Of a stretch of 64,000 bases of DNA, positions 43,027-51,780 are shown in pieces (positions within the stretch are counted from its first letter, which is position 1; every line of letters begins with the position of its first letter). A program made the position numbers and the translations under genes. Location of the stretch: contig NZ_PPTQ01000017.1 of NCBI RefSeq assembly GCF_003340345.1, forward strand, positions 1 to 64,000. The letters run 5' to 3'. The notes beneath the pieces are model-generated. The model saw only the letters and a list, made by a program, of their open reading frames with translations, was not told where the DNA came from and made no database searches. Source of the DNA: Paraeggerthella hongkongensis. Lineage in GTDB: Bacteria; Actinomycetota; Coriobacteriia; Coriobacteriales; Eggerthellaceae.

Positions 43027-44738
43027 AGGAGATTCTGGGTAGCATGACCCCCGCCGGCCGGCGCATGATGGCCGCGAGCATCGCCGCCTTCTCGGTTTGC
43101 GCGCTTTCAAGCGTGGCCATGGCCCTTGTCGTCCTTGCGGCCATCCATTCGGTCCTGAACGGACCGGTCGATCTCGCCCCTTATTGGGCGGCGCTCATCT
43201 GCTGCCTTCTTGTCAAAGGGGGCTCCAATATCGTGGCCGACAAGCAGAAGCACTGCGCGGGATTCGACCTTGTTCTGGAGATCAGGATCGCCGTCGTCCG
43301 GCGCTTGAAGTCGCTTTCCCTCGGATTCTACACGGGAGAGCGCCTGGGGGAGATCGGCGATATCGTCCACAAGGACATCGACAACATGGAGATGGTAGTG
43401 GGGCACCTGTGGACGAGGATGGCGGCCGATTTCATCGTCGCGGCGGTCCTGCTCGCAGCTGCAGTCGTCGTCGACTGGCGCATGGCGCTGCTCATGGTCT
43501 CGACCCTGCCCATCGCCCTCGCCCTTCTCGTGGCGGGCCTGAAGAAGGCGCAGGCCCTCGAAGGGAGATGCGGCGACGATGCCGCGGACATGACGAGCCT
43601 GTTCGTCGAGTACGTGAAGGGCGTTCCGCTCTTGAAGGCCTTTGCTGAAAGCGAGGCCCTCGACCGCAGGCTCGAGGCGACGGTGGCGGATTTCGGCGCG
43701 AGCAGCAAGGCGGCGTCGCGAAACAGGGCGCTCGTGCTGTCCGCCTACAGTTTCGTGGCGGACCTCGCGTTCGTGGCGATGGCGGCAGGCGGCGCCCTGC
43801 TCGTGCAGGCCCACTCCCTGCCCCTGTTCGTCTACCTCGGCTTCGTTGTCGCGAGCGTGGAGTTCTACAAGCCGTTCTTCGCCATGGAGTCGCATTGGAT
43901 GAACTATCTCAAAGTGAGGGACAGCTTTCACAGGATAGAGAAGATCGTCCGCGCGGCCTCCGTTCCCGAGCCCGATAAGCCGCGCACGCCCTCGTCGCAC
44001 TCGATCGGGTTCGACCAGGTGCGCTTCTCCTACGGAAGGGACTCGTTCGAGCTGTCCGAGGCGACGTTCGCGGTTCCCGAGCGCACCATGACGGCGCTCG
44101 TGGGCGAGTCGGGATCGGGCAAGAGCACGTTGACCAGCCTCTTGCTGAGGTTCTGGGACGTGGACGAGGGCTCCGTGCGCATCGGCGGCGTGGACGTGAG
44201 GGACATCCCCTACGACGACCTTCTGGCTTCCATCAGCGTCGTCATGCAAGACGTGCGCTTGTTCGCGGACACCATCGAGGGGAACATTCGCGTAGGCAAG
44301 GCGGGCGCGACGCACGAGGAGGTGGTGGAAGCGGCCAAGAGGGCCTGCATTCACGAGTCCGTGATGTCGCTTCCGCAGGGCTACGAGACGCCCATCGGGG
44401 AGAACGGCGTGGGACTCTCGGGAGGTCAGAGACAGAGGCTGTCCGTTGCGCGCGCGTTTCTGAAGGACGCCCCCATCCTCGTGCTCGACGAGATGACGAG
44501 CAGCGTGGATCCGGTCAACGAGGTGCTCATGCAAAGGGCGATCTCTGCGCTCGCACAGGACCGGACGGTGCTCGTAGTGGCGCACCACCTGAGCACCATT
44601 CGCTCTGCCGACCAGATAATCGTGATGCAGCAGGGGAAGATCGTGCAGAGGGGCGCTCATGAGGAGCTCCTCGAGGAAGGGGAGGGTTACTACCGGACGC
44701 TTTGGGAGCAAGGAGCCAAGACGGAGGGCCGAGCATGA
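43020..44738 (+). CDS. ABC transporter half-unit 2 (membrane + ATPase)
   Basis: A 572-residue partner of the preceding gene, from the ATG at 43020 (GGGAGG upstream). It has an exporter-type membrane domain, then an ATPase with ALVGESGSGKSTLTSLLLRF, SVVMQDVRLFADTIEGN, signature LSGGQRQRLSVARAFL and LVLDEMTSSVDPVN. In the latter the usual catalytic Glu is kept but the following residue is Met, so both sites may still hydrolyse ATP. An ATGA overlap with ecfA-like follows. The substrate is unknown; a chelated metal or small hydrophobic compound is likely from the context. Confidence 0.92.
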   Translation: MVKEILGSMTPAGRRMMAASIAAFSVCALSSVAMALVVLAAIHSVLNGPVDLAPYWAALICCLLVKGGSNIVADKQKHCAGFDLVLEIRIAVVRRLKSLSLGFYTGERLGEIGDIVHKDIDNMEMVVGHLWTRMAADFIVAAVLLAAAVVVDWRMALLMVSTLPIALALLVAGLKKAQALEGRCGDDAADMTSLFVEYVKGVPLLKAFAESEALDRRLEATVADFGASSKAASRNRALVLSAYSFVADLAFVAMAAGGALLVQAHSLPLFVYLGFVVASVEFYKPFFAMESHWMNYLKVRDSFHRIEKIVRAASVPEPDKPRTPSSHSIGFDQVRFSYGRDSFELSEATFAVPERTMTALVGESGSGKSTLTSLLLRFWDVDEGSVRIGGVDVRDIPYDDLLASISVVMQDVRLFADTIEGNIRVGKAGATHEEVVEAAKRACIHESVMSLPQGYETPIGENGVGLSGGQRQRLSVARAFLKDAPILVLDEMTSSVDPVNEVLMQRAISALAQDRTVLVVAHHLSTIRSADQIIVMQQGKIVQRGAHEELLEEGEGYYRTLWEQGAKTEGRA

Positions 44739-46288
44739 ACGCCTCTGCGCGCATCGTCCTCGACCAGGTGACGTTTCGATACGCAGGGGGAAACGACGCT
44801 GCGATCCGAAGCGTCGACCTGGACATCCGCGAAGGCGAGTTCGTGCTCTTGACGGGGAGGAGCGGGTGCGGGAAAACCACCGTCGCCCGCCTCGTCAACG
44901 GGCTCGTCCCCCATTTCCACGAGGGCGAGCTGGGCGGGGCGGTCAGAATCGGGGGAACGGACACGCGCGAGCTCGACATCGGGGAAATCGGGAAGCTGGT
45001 CGGTTCGGTCTTCCAGGACCCCCGCAGCCAGTTCTTCATGACCGATGCCACGAGCGAGGTGGCGTTCGGCTGCGTGAACGCGGGACTGCCGCGGACCGAG
45101 GTTTTGGAACGGGTCGAGGGAGCGTTTCGGCGCATGGGAATCCAGCGTCTGCGGGGCAGGAGCGTGTTCGGCCTCTCGAGCGGGGAGATGCAGCTGGTGG
45201 CCGTTGCTTCCTGCTATGCGATGGGGCCGTCCGTATACGTCTTCGACGAACCGTCCGCGAACCTCGACATGGAGGCCGTGGCCACGCTCAGGAAGGCGAT
45301 GTCCGAGCTGAAGCGCGAGGGGAAGACCGTCATCGTTTTGGAGCATCGCCTCTTCTACCTGTCCGGCCTCATCGACCGCATGGTCGTCATCGAGGACGGT
45401 GGCGTGTCGCGCGTGTACGACGTCGACGACGCGATGCTCCTCGACGACGCCTCGCTTGCCCGCATGGGCCTCAGGAGCCTGAGGCCCGAGTCAGCACTGG
45501 AGGCCAGGACCGTCCGCGATCGGGCCTTCTCGAAACCCGAGGGGACAGCGCTCGAGGTGAAAGGCCTCAGGTTCTCGTACGCTTCGCGCCGCACGGCGGG
45601 AAGCGCGGAGGGAGCCTCGCGCGGCTCCTGCGTCCTCGGTTCTTTGAGCTTCTCCGCGCAGTACGGCGAGGTGATCGGGATCATAGGGGAGAACGGTGCG
45701 GGGAAGACGACCTTGTCGCGTCTGTGCTGCGGGCTCGAAAAGGAGGCCGCGGGCACCGTCTCCGTCGACGGCGAGGTCCTTTCGCCCAAGGAGCGGCTGG
45801 GGCGGGTCCGGCTGATCATGCAGGATCCCGACTGCCAGCTTTTCAGCGACAGCGTTCTGGGGGAGCTTTCGGTGGGAGGGCGGAGGGATGCCGGGGCCTG
45901 CGAACGAGCTCTCAGGGAACTTGGGCTGTGGGATATGAGGGAGGCGCATCCCGCAACGCTTTCACGCGGGCAGAAGCAGCGCCTCGCGATAGCATGCGCC
46001 CTCGTCGACGAGGCCTCGGCCTATTTCTTCGATGAGCCGACGAGCGGTCTGGACAGGGAGAACATGGAGAAGGTCGCCTCTGCGATCCGGTCTCTCGCGC
46101 GAGCCGACGGCGCCGTGCTCGCCGTCTCGCACGATTTCGAGTTCCTTCTTTCCGCGTGCAATCGCATCCTTCATCTGAAGGACGGGCTCATCGTCGACGA
46201 CTTCGCGCTCGATGGCTCGACGCAGGGGAGGCTGTCGGAGTCGCTTTGGAAGGGAGGTGCGCAATGGAACCTTCCCGCAGATGCCTAG
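44735..46288 (+). CDS. ECF transporter ATPase with two ABC domains
   Basis: A 517-residue EcfA with two fused ATPase domains, from the ATG at 44735 (GGAGGG upstream). Domain 1: LLTGRSGCGKTTVARLVNGL, LSSGEMQLVAVASC, VYVFDEPSANLD. Domain 2: GIIGENGAGKTTLSRLCCGL, LSRGQKQRLAIACALV, YFFDEPTSGLD. Each normally lies in separate EcfA1 and EcfA2 proteins; fusion is common in actinobacteria. It powers the EcfT and S-component pair encoded next. It overlaps ecfT by 25 bases. Confidence 0.92.
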   Translation: MNASARIVLDQVTFRYAGGNDAAIRSVDLDIREGEFVLLTGRSGCGKTTVARLVNGLVPHFHEGELGGAVRIGGTDTRELDIGEIGKLVGSVFQDPRSQFFMTDATSEVAFGCVNAGLPRTEVLERVEGAFRRMGIQRLRGRSVFGLSSGEMQLVAVASCYAMGPSVYVFDEPSANLDMEAVATLRKAMSELKREGKTVIVLEHRLFYLSGLIDRMVVIEDGGVSRVYDVDDAMLLDDASLARMGLRSLRPESALEARTVRDRAFSKPEGTALEVKGLRFSYASRRTAGSAEGASRGSCVLGSLSFSAQYGEVIGIIGENGAGKTTLSRLCCGLEKEAAGTVSVDGEVLSPKERLGRVRLIMQDPDCQLFSDSVLGELSVGGRRDAGACERALRELGLWDMREAHPATLSRGQKQRLAIACALVDEASAYFFDEPTSGLDRENMEKVASAIRSLARADGAVLAVSHDFEFLLSACNRILHLKDGLIVDDFALDGSTQGRLSESLWKGGAQWNLPADA

Positions 46289-46974
46289 ATCCGCGCACGG
46301 TCCTGCTCTCAACCTGCCTTTTGGGGGTTGCGGCGATGCTCTCCAACCGACCGGAGGCAGCTCACGCGGCATGCGCTATCGGGGCGGCGTGCGCTCTTGC
46401 CGCCGGAGCGTGGCGGCCGTGCGCCGTCCTGTCCGGCGCTTACGTTCTTATCGCCGTCGTCATGGCCCTTGTCGAGGGAGCCGGCGGAACGACGCTGTCG
46501 GTTGCCGTAACCATGCTGAGCTACATGGCGCAGAAGTTCGTGGTGCTGGCCCTGCTGGGAATATCTTTATCGAAATTCGCTTCGATGCAGGGCCTCCTTG
46601 CCGCGCTGCAATCCATGGGCGCCCCGCGGGTGGTCCTCATCCCGTGCATGGTCGTCCTGAGGTTCTTCCCCACCGTACGGAAGGACGCCTCGCGTCTCAT
46701 GGAGAGCCTGAAGACGCGGCGCGTGCTGGCAGGAAGAGGGTATGCGCTCAGCCACCCCGCCCTCATGTGCGAGCTCCTGGTTGTTCCGCTCCTCATGAGG
46801 AGCGCGAGGGTGTCCGACGAGCTGGCGGCATCTGCGCTCGCCCGCGGCCTGGGCGGCCCTGCGCGGCCGACGGTGCTGCATCCCTTGTCTTTCGGAGGGA
46901 GGGATGCCGTTGCGGCTGCTCTGACCCTCGCGGCGACCGTGGTGCTTGCGTGGCTCCAGTTCGGACCGCGATGA
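46264..46974 (+). CDS. ECF transporter transmembrane protein EcfT
   Basis: A 236-residue membrane protein from the ATG at 46264 (GGGAGG upstream). It has about five hydrophobic segments (for example AVLSGAYVLIAVVMALVEGA and KFVVLALLGISLSKFASM) and the cytoplasmic coupling region FFPTVRKDASRLMESLKTRR with SALARGLGG, the Ala-Arg-Gly motif that docks into EcfA. It links the ATPase to the substrate-binding S component. A larger frame opening at 46156 lies inside ecfA and is not needed. Confidence 0.88.
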   Translation: MEPSRRCLDPRTVLLSTCLLGVAAMLSNRPEAAHAACAIGAACALAAGAWRPCAVLSGAYVLIAVVMALVEGAGGTTLSVAVTMLSYMAQKFVVLALLGISLSKFASMQGLLAALQSMGAPRVVLIPCMVVLRFFPTVRKDASRLMESLKTRRVLAGRGYALSHPALMCELLVVPLLMRSARVSDELAASALARGLGGPARPTVLHPLSFGGRDAVAAALTLAATVVLAWLQFGPR

Positions 46975-47046
46975 CGGAATCCCGGACGCGGCCCACTTTG
47001 GCGGGAGCGCGCCCGTCTTAAAACGAATCGAAAGGAAGGACCTGTC

Positions 47047-47649
47047 ATGAAAAAAAGCGGAATCTCGGCCATAGGACCCCGCGACCTGGTATCCATCGGA
47101 GTGTTCGGGGCGCTGTCTCTCCTCATCTTCTTCGTGGTGGGAAGCATCGCGGGCCTCACCGTCGTGGGGACGGTCGCCAACATACCCATAGTCTGCTTCT
47201 TCACGTCGATAGCCTATCTGCTCCTTGCCGCAAAGGTCAAGAAGCCCGGGACCTTCCTCATCATGGGGACCATAAACGTGCTGCCCGGTCTGATGGCGGC
47301 GAACGTCTTCGGTATCCTGGGCGGTATAGCGGGATGGGTCGTTGCGGAGGTGATCGCCACGCGCGTTGGGTACGCGAGCAGGAAGGGCCTCGTCGCAGCC
47401 TATGTCACCGGTTGCACCCTGCAGTCGGCGCTCTTCACCCTTCCCATGTACCTCTCGGCTGCGCATTACCTCGCCGAGCGCCAGGAGATCCTGCGGCTTA
47501 CCGACGAGGCGATGGTGCAGTTTGCCGCATTGTTCACAGGCCCCATGTACGTAGGGATGGTCGTCCTTACGGTGGCGACGAGCCTGGCGGGCGCCCTCGT
47601 TTCCCTGAGGGTCATGAGGAAGCACTTCGAGAAGGCGGGGATCGTCTAG
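47047..47649 (+). CDS. MptD-like ECF transporter S component
   Basis: A 200-residue membrane protein with AAGGAAGG ahead of its ATG. Six helices can be traced (LVSIGVFGALSLLIFFVVGS, PIVCFFTSIAYLLLAA, FLIMGTINVLPGLMAANVFG, an AGWVVAEVIA segment, and two C-terminal ones). The pattern fits the MptD/TrpP group of putative S components that bind the substrate and associate with EcfT. The substrate cannot be inferred. As last gene of the TetR-controlled operon it completes an ECF importer encoded with an ABC half-transporter pair. Confidence 0.82.
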   Translation: MKKSGISAIGPRDLVSIGVFGALSLLIFFVVGSIAGLTVVGTVANIPIVCFFTSIAYLLLAAKVKKPGTFLIMGTINVLPGLMAANVFGILGGIAGWVVAEVIATRVGYASRKGLVAAYVTGCTLQSALFTLPMYLSAAHYLAERQEILRLTDEAMVQFAALFTGPMYVGMVVLTVATSLAGALVSLRVMRKHFEKAGIV

Positions 47650-48320
47650 CAAGGGTCCCTCGCAATTGAAAAACTCATGGGACTCGATGCCAGCGTAACG
47701 GGCGCAACTTGCTCTGTTTCTGATTTCGTGCGCTTCGGCGACGAATCAGTTTCGCCCTGCTGGGATGTGCTGCGAGGCATTTCCGTTGATCCCGCTCCAC
47801 AAGTCTGAATGCGCCCGCTGCGGCAGAGGCTTACCGGAGCGGAACGATGGAGTTGTTCTATCTGTATGAAACTATGCAAGTTCAACATGCTTTTTTGATA
47901 CGTCTTTTCCATAAAGGAGTGTTTAAAGATCTCTCCATTAGCTTTCAGCGTTCAAAGAGAGATCAGTCAAGTTAGATTGGAGTAGTACGTAAAGGTATTC
48001 AGACATAAGCCTTGGATGAGCGCAAGGTACCAGGCTATCATCGATGAATTGCCCGTCTCAATCCACAATCCAGAAGTATTTTCTGCTTTTCGGGAATGAG
48101 AATTCGTGCACGATCACTTCCTTCGGCAGAAGGTTCAAATTAAAGGATTTCGACGAGCGGTGGCTTACGGTGGCTTACGGTGGCTTACTGTGGTCTCCCT
48201 CATTACGCCGCATTGCGCTGTCGCTCCGTAGCATGTAAACCTCTCCTCACATCCAAGAGATGCTCTTTCTTGGGGCGAGAAGGCATCTAAGCAGACTAGA
48301 TGCCAGATGAGAGGTGATAG
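47650..48320. other. Boundary between transport operon and conjugative element
   Basis: About 670 bases with no supported gene. It should hold the operon terminator and the left end of the conjugative element. Apart from the tandem TGGCTTACGG repeats at 48161 and the promoter region of the first HTH gene, I see nothing definite. Confidence 0.4.
48161..48190 (+). repeat. Three tandem TGGCTTACGG units
   Basis: 48161-48170, 48171-48180 and 48181-48190 (the last reads TGGCTTACTG). The same 10-mer occurs at 26777-26786. Such spaced units beside an excisionase-like gene resemble integrase-arm or Xis binding sites. Confidence 0.75.
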
Positions 48321-48653
48321 ATGAGGCATCACGATATCTTCGGTTTGGAACGCGACTTCGGAAGCGAAGCTCATTCTTCGAAGGTCAATGCATCCGGTAA
48401 TGAAATCGTAAGTCGCGAGAATGCCGAGACGGGACTTTTGGCAGATGTCGCCAACTCAACCCTGGAAACGCTCGATCAAGGTGACATTCTGCTTGATGTC
48501 TCTCAGGTCGCCGATTATTTGCGCGTTTCGCGCTCTTCGGTTTACAAGCTCATAGAAAGGCGCCAGATCCCCGCGATCAAAATCGGAAGGCTTCTGCGCA
48601 TCAGAAAGAGAGAGCTCGACAAGGCGCTCTACGGCATGGGTAACGGCATCTGA
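48321..48653 (+). CDS. Excisionase-family HTH protein
   Basis: A 110-residue protein with GAGAGGTG before the ATG. The first 50 residues are polar and variable. The C-terminal half is a MerR-type excisionase helix-turn-helix: LLDVSQVADYLRVSRSSVYK, then LIERRQIPAIKIGRLLRIRK and a closing helix. It probably governs excision or early transcription of the conjugative element. The adjacent TGGCTTACGG triplet is a plausible target. Confidence 0.8.
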   Translation: MRHHDIFGLERDFGSEAHSSKVNASGNEIVSRENAETGLLADVANSTLETLDQGDILLDVSQVADYLRVSRSSVYKLIERRQIPAIKIGRLLRIRKRELDKALYGMGNGI

Positions 48654-48809
48654 GCTAACATCCCATGAAACTGCAGTTCATCGTTAGGGGAATTACCCCA
48701 ACGGGAAACCAACCGAATTTGATACTGCTGTGTTTCCGAAAAATTGGCATCACCTCGACATTGCTCGCGCAGTCAGCGTTTCGCGAGCATCTGAAGGGGT
48801 GAATCGGCA

Positions 48810-49073
48810 ATGATGGCAGTCAATCAGGATAAGCCGCATGTTCCTCTCAAGGACTATTACACGGTAGAGGATGTCGGAATTCTTCTCAGCATCGGTGAGA
48901 ATATGGTAAGGGAGCTCGCTAACAGGAGCGAGGACCCCCTTCCCTTCAGACGCTTGAGCGGGAAAGTCCGGGGCATGTTCATAGGCCGCGCCGAACTGGC
49001 CAGATGGGTGCAGGCCAACTCCTTCCTGGTAGCCCTGGACGCCGAGGAGCGGGGCGGTCATGGCGAGCATTGA
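48810..49073 (+). CDS. HTH protein, second small regulator
   Basis: An 87-residue protein with a helix-turn-helix of the excisionase type (DYYTVEDVGILLSIGENMVR) and a wing region (PFRRLSGKVRGMFIGRAELA). It overlaps the next gene by 14 bases and so belongs to the early operon. It probably acts on DNA together with the replication-type proteins that follow. Confidence 0.75.
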   Translation: MMAVNQDKPHVPLKDYYTVEDVGILLSIGENMVRELANRSEDPLPFRRLSGKVRGMFIGRAELARWVQANSFLVALDAEERGGHGEH

Positions 49074-49518
49074 GCCGCCCACCCCGGAGCGTTTTCTGGT
49101 CGTGTATCAGTTCATGTGGCAAAAGCTCGGGTTGGACGGGGTGGCCCTTCGCGTCTTCGCGCGCATCTACGGGTTCTGCAAGGACGGCAAGACGGAGTTC
49201 TACGAGAGCAGGCCGGCGACGGCGAAATTCCTCGGAACGACGCCCAGGTCGGTCACGCGGTCCATCAACGAACTCGTCGAGAAGGGGCTCATCGAGCAGG
49301 TCGGCGTTCGCACATCAGCCTCCGGGAACGTGACGAGAAGCTACCGGCTCGCGAATCTGAAGCACATCGAGCCACCGCCCCCTGACCAACCGTCACCCCA
49401 TGACAAGCCGTCACCCCCTGACGACGTGTCACCCCAAGAAGCGTTCAACCCTGACGGTTCGTCAGGTGCACCGGTGACGATTCGTCACCCAAAAGAAAAA
49501 GGAAAGCATAGTTCATGA
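49060..49518 (+). CDS. Winged-helix replication-initiator-like protein
   Basis: A 152-residue protein. Residues about 8-95 form a winged helix similar to the N-terminus of DnaD/RepA_N-type proteins (VYQFMWQKLGLDGVALRVFA, then ATAKFLGTTPRSVTRSINEL and VEKGLIEQV). The C-terminal 50 residues are a Pro/Asp-rich repeat-like linker (PSPHDKPSPPDDVSPQ) that may bind the helicase loader encoded next, with which it overlaps by four bases. Likely replication of the excised element. Confidence 0.7.
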   Translation: MASIEPPTPERFLVVYQFMWQKLGLDGVALRVFARIYGFCKDGKTEFYESRPATAKFLGTTPRSVTRSINELVEKGLIEQVGVRTSASGNVTRSYRLANLKHIEPPPPDQPSPHDKPSPPDDVSPQEAFNPDGSSGAPVTIRHPKEKGKHSS

Positions 49519-50318
49519 AAGAAAACGCCTTTTTCACCCCTCAGGAGGCAAGGGAGATTGGACTTGAATTCGAGGAACCCACCCCTATCGCATGCCGGTG
49601 GTGCGGAAAGCCGCTTACTCCGCTTGGCACCGAGCTTCTCGGCCAGGTTCGTTGGCTGATGAGCGAGCCCTGCGGCTGCCAAGGGGAAGTCGCCGAACGC
49701 GAAAGGGCTGAAAGAGCGCAGCGAGCCGAGCATGAAAAGAATGTAGCCGACAAAGTATTCGCCTCAGGTGTAACCAGGAAGTTCGCCAACGCCAGAACGT
49801 CGATACCCGAGATTGGCGATTTTCTCCTCGAGTTCGACCGCTGTGGCGGCAACGGGCTCTACATTTCAGGAATCGTGGGAAGCGGAAAGACGCACGCGGC
49901 GTCCGCGCTTGCGCGAGCGCTCGTCTACGAAGGGCACTCGGTCGTCCTGACCAACACCCTCGCCATGCTCGACTCGATACAGGCGACATACGGTCGCGAC
50001 GGAAGCCAGAGCGTCGGGGTGGGGCGCTTTACCGGATGCGACCTTCTGATCCTTGACGACATAGGCAAGGAAAGCGGCAACGGATGGGCCCTTACGACCA
50101 TGTTCCAGGTGATCAACTCGCGTTACGAGGACATGAGGCCGATCGTCGTCACCTCGCAATACACGCTGCCGGTGCTCACCAAAAGGATGGGCAGGGCCGG
50201 CGAGAAGGAAAGCGCGGAGGCGATCGCGTCGAGGCTCTACGAGATGTGCGACATCGTGACCCTCCCCGACATCGACTACCGAAAGTCCAAAGGCAAACCG
50301 TGGCTTAGCGGGGCTTAG
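49515..50318 (+). CDS. DnaC/IstB-like AAA+ helicase loader
   Basis: A 267-residue ATPase. The N-terminal zinc-finger-like cysteines are in ACRWCGKPL and PCGCQGE. The AAA+ core has GIVGSGKTHAASALARALVY near 118-137, Walker B LLILDDIGKESGNGW near 177 and TTMFQVINSRYEDMRPIVVT. This is the DnaC/DnaI group, which loads replicative helicase. With the preceding winged-helix protein it gives the element autonomous replication after excision, as known for several ICEs. Start overlaps the previous stop (ATGA). Confidence 0.85.
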   Translation: MKENAFFTPQEAREIGLEFEEPTPIACRWCGKPLTPLGTELLGQVRWLMSEPCGCQGEVAERERAERAQRAEHEKNVADKVFASGVTRKFANARTSIPEIGDFLLEFDRCGGNGLYISGIVGSGKTHAASALARALVYEGHSVVLTNTLAMLDSIQATYGRDGSQSVGVGRFTGCDLLILDDIGKESGNGWALTTMFQVINSRYEDMRPIVVTSQYTLPVLTKRMGRAGEKESAEAIASRLYEMCDIVTLPDIDYRKSKGKPWLSGA

Positions 50319-50456
50319 CGTGGCCTAGGGCTCGCCGCGCCGCACGGGGCAAGCCAGTGACGTTGTATACAGCGTTATGGCGGACCGTGCTGGCAAAACG
50401 CAGCTAAGCCAAGGAGCCGGTGCGGCCCGCGCCACAGACAAAGCATTGGAGGCGCC
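50319..50456. other. Short gap with inverted repeats, possible oriT
   Basis: GGCTTAGC at 50302-50309 and 50312-50319 faces GCTAAGCC at 50403-50410, and a TGTATACA palindrome lies at 50364-50371. A gap like this just upstream of transfer genes may contain the transfer origin. No relaxase is available to support it. Confidence 0.3.
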
Positions 50457-51203
50457 ATGGCATACGAGTCCGGGCACTACAAGCCCGTAGATAACGAGAC
50501 GGCGGAGAAGCTTGAGAAGAAATGCCAGGAGAACGGCTGGCTCATGAGGGGCGGCTACGACTGGCAAGACGACCCCTATCTTGAGGAATATCCCTACGAG
50601 TTCTGCACTGCGTCGGACATGGAGTCGCTGACGTCTTTCTTCGAGCATGGGAACTGGGCCATCAGGCAGGGAATCGTCTTCGACGACCTGGCCTTCATCC
50701 AGCAGGTCAACGGTGGCGACGAGTGGTGGACGCTGAAGAGGGATGGAGACGGATGGGTGGACTTCGAATCGGTCTCCTGCGAGCACATCATCGCGCACTC
50801 AAGATCGGACTTTGAGCGCCTTATCGCGTCGATGAGGGCCGCGTCGACTGACGAATGCGTGCGTCTCGACTATCTGTTCCCGAACCAGCTCGCCGACAAG
50901 CTTGTGGAGCTCTCCGAGGAATTCGGTCACTGCAAAATCGCCGATGACCACGAAAGCCCCGAGAACTTCCGCGCGTACGTGGTCGATGCGCTGGCAAGCG
51001 ATCCGGAAGCAGCCACAGAACACTTCAACGAGACCGTTCTCGATGATGGCGTGCCTGCCGCAAAAGCCCTTGCCATAGAAATCCGCATGCAGATGGCGGC
51101 TAAGGGCGACAGCTTGGCCGAGCGAGCCTTCGCGAGCCGGGAGGCCTCGAACGAGCTCGATTCCAAGAACACCTCAATGCCTCCTACGGGCAAGGAACAT
51201 TAG
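50457..51203 (+). CDS. Hypothetical ICE protein, 248 aa
   Basis: A soluble acidic protein with TTGGAGG before the ATG. It has an aromatic-rich N-terminal half (YDWQDDPYLEEYPYEFCTAS, DEWWTLKRDGDGWVDFESVS) and a helical C-terminal half. No family is recognised. It is followed after 16 bases by the PcfB-like gene and is probably a transfer-accessory or DNA-processing factor. No active-site motif is visible. Confidence 0.7.
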   Translation: MAYESGHYKPVDNETAEKLEKKCQENGWLMRGGYDWQDDPYLEEYPYEFCTASDMESLTSFFEHGNWAIRQGIVFDDLAFIQQVNGGDEWWTLKRDGDGWVDFESVSCEHIIAHSRSDFERLIASMRAASTDECVRLDYLFPNQLADKLVELSEEFGHCKIADDHESPENFRAYVVDALASDPEAATEHFNETVLDDGVPAAKALAIEIRMQMAAKGDSLAERAFASREASNELDSKNTSMPPTGKEH

Positions 51204-51219
51204 GCGTTAGGAGGCTGCG

Positions 51220-51780
51220 ATGGCAAGCGATTTCGGCGACGAGTCCGGCGAGAAGCTCTTCGATTTCATGGTGCGCTTCGGCGAGCGAATGGGCGAAGAC
51301 GCAATGCATCGCCATGCCGACAAGTTGCGGGCGGCCTTCGAGAACGCCAAAAGCGGAACGCAGGTCGAGCCGAGGGACGCCGACGCGCCCGTCGAGTGGG
51401 CGAAGCTTGATATGCACGAATTCCAGGAGATCGAGGGCTATGACAAGATCAAGGGCATCATCGAGACGAAGCTGAAGGCGAATGGCGTAGAGCCCGCATG
51501 GTTCCAAGACCAGGTGGCGGGAAAGGAATACCTCCTCTTCAGGATAGCCGAGGCGCAGCAGGTCTGGGATTCTCTCGACGAGCTCGCTCGTGAGACCGAG
51601 GGCGCCGAGAGCCGTGCGTCGGAGCGGTTGAAGAAGGACCTCGACGAGAAGCGAGACTCCCGCCCGCTCGAAGATAAGGCGAAGGAGGCGCGCGAGGCGG
51701 CCGATGCCCTGGAGCGCGAGGCCGGCAGGCCCCAGCAGAGGGTGCGCGACCCAAAGTTCCAGGAAACGAGAGCAAGGTGA
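51220..51780 (+). CDS. PcfB/DUF3801-like protein
   Basis: A 186-residue helical protein with AGGAGG before its ATG and a four-base overlap with the VirD4 gene. The N-terminal region (DESGEKLFDFMVRFGERMGE) and the central helices fit the DUF3801 (PcfB) group, which in Gram-positive ICEs and pheromone plasmids stands directly before the coupling protein and bridges it to the relaxosome. The C-terminal third is charged coiled coil (SERLKKDLDEKRDSRPLEDK). Placement supports the call more than sequence does. Confidence 0.65.
   Translation: MASDFGDESGEKLFDFMVRFGERMGEDAMHRHADKLRAAFENAKSGTQVEPRDADAPVEWAKLDMHEFQEIEGYDKIKGIIETKLKANGVEPAWFQDQVAGKEYLLFRIAEAQQVWDSLDELARETEGAESRASERLKKDLDEKRDSRPLEDKAKEAREAADALEREAGRPQQRVRDPKFQETRAR

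Noticed and set aside
43107-44711. 534-codon minus-strand frame opposite the second ABC half-transporter
   Set aside because: Shadow frame with strongly biased His/Arg/Val composition and no domain.
40547-47649. TetR and ABC pair read as multidrug efflux
   Set aside because: Linked EcfA, EcfT and S component genes in the same operon point to import; efflux cannot be fully excluded.
47646-47912. 88-codon minus-strand frame after the ECF operon
   Set aside because: No ribosome site, low-complexity composition and no family resemblance.
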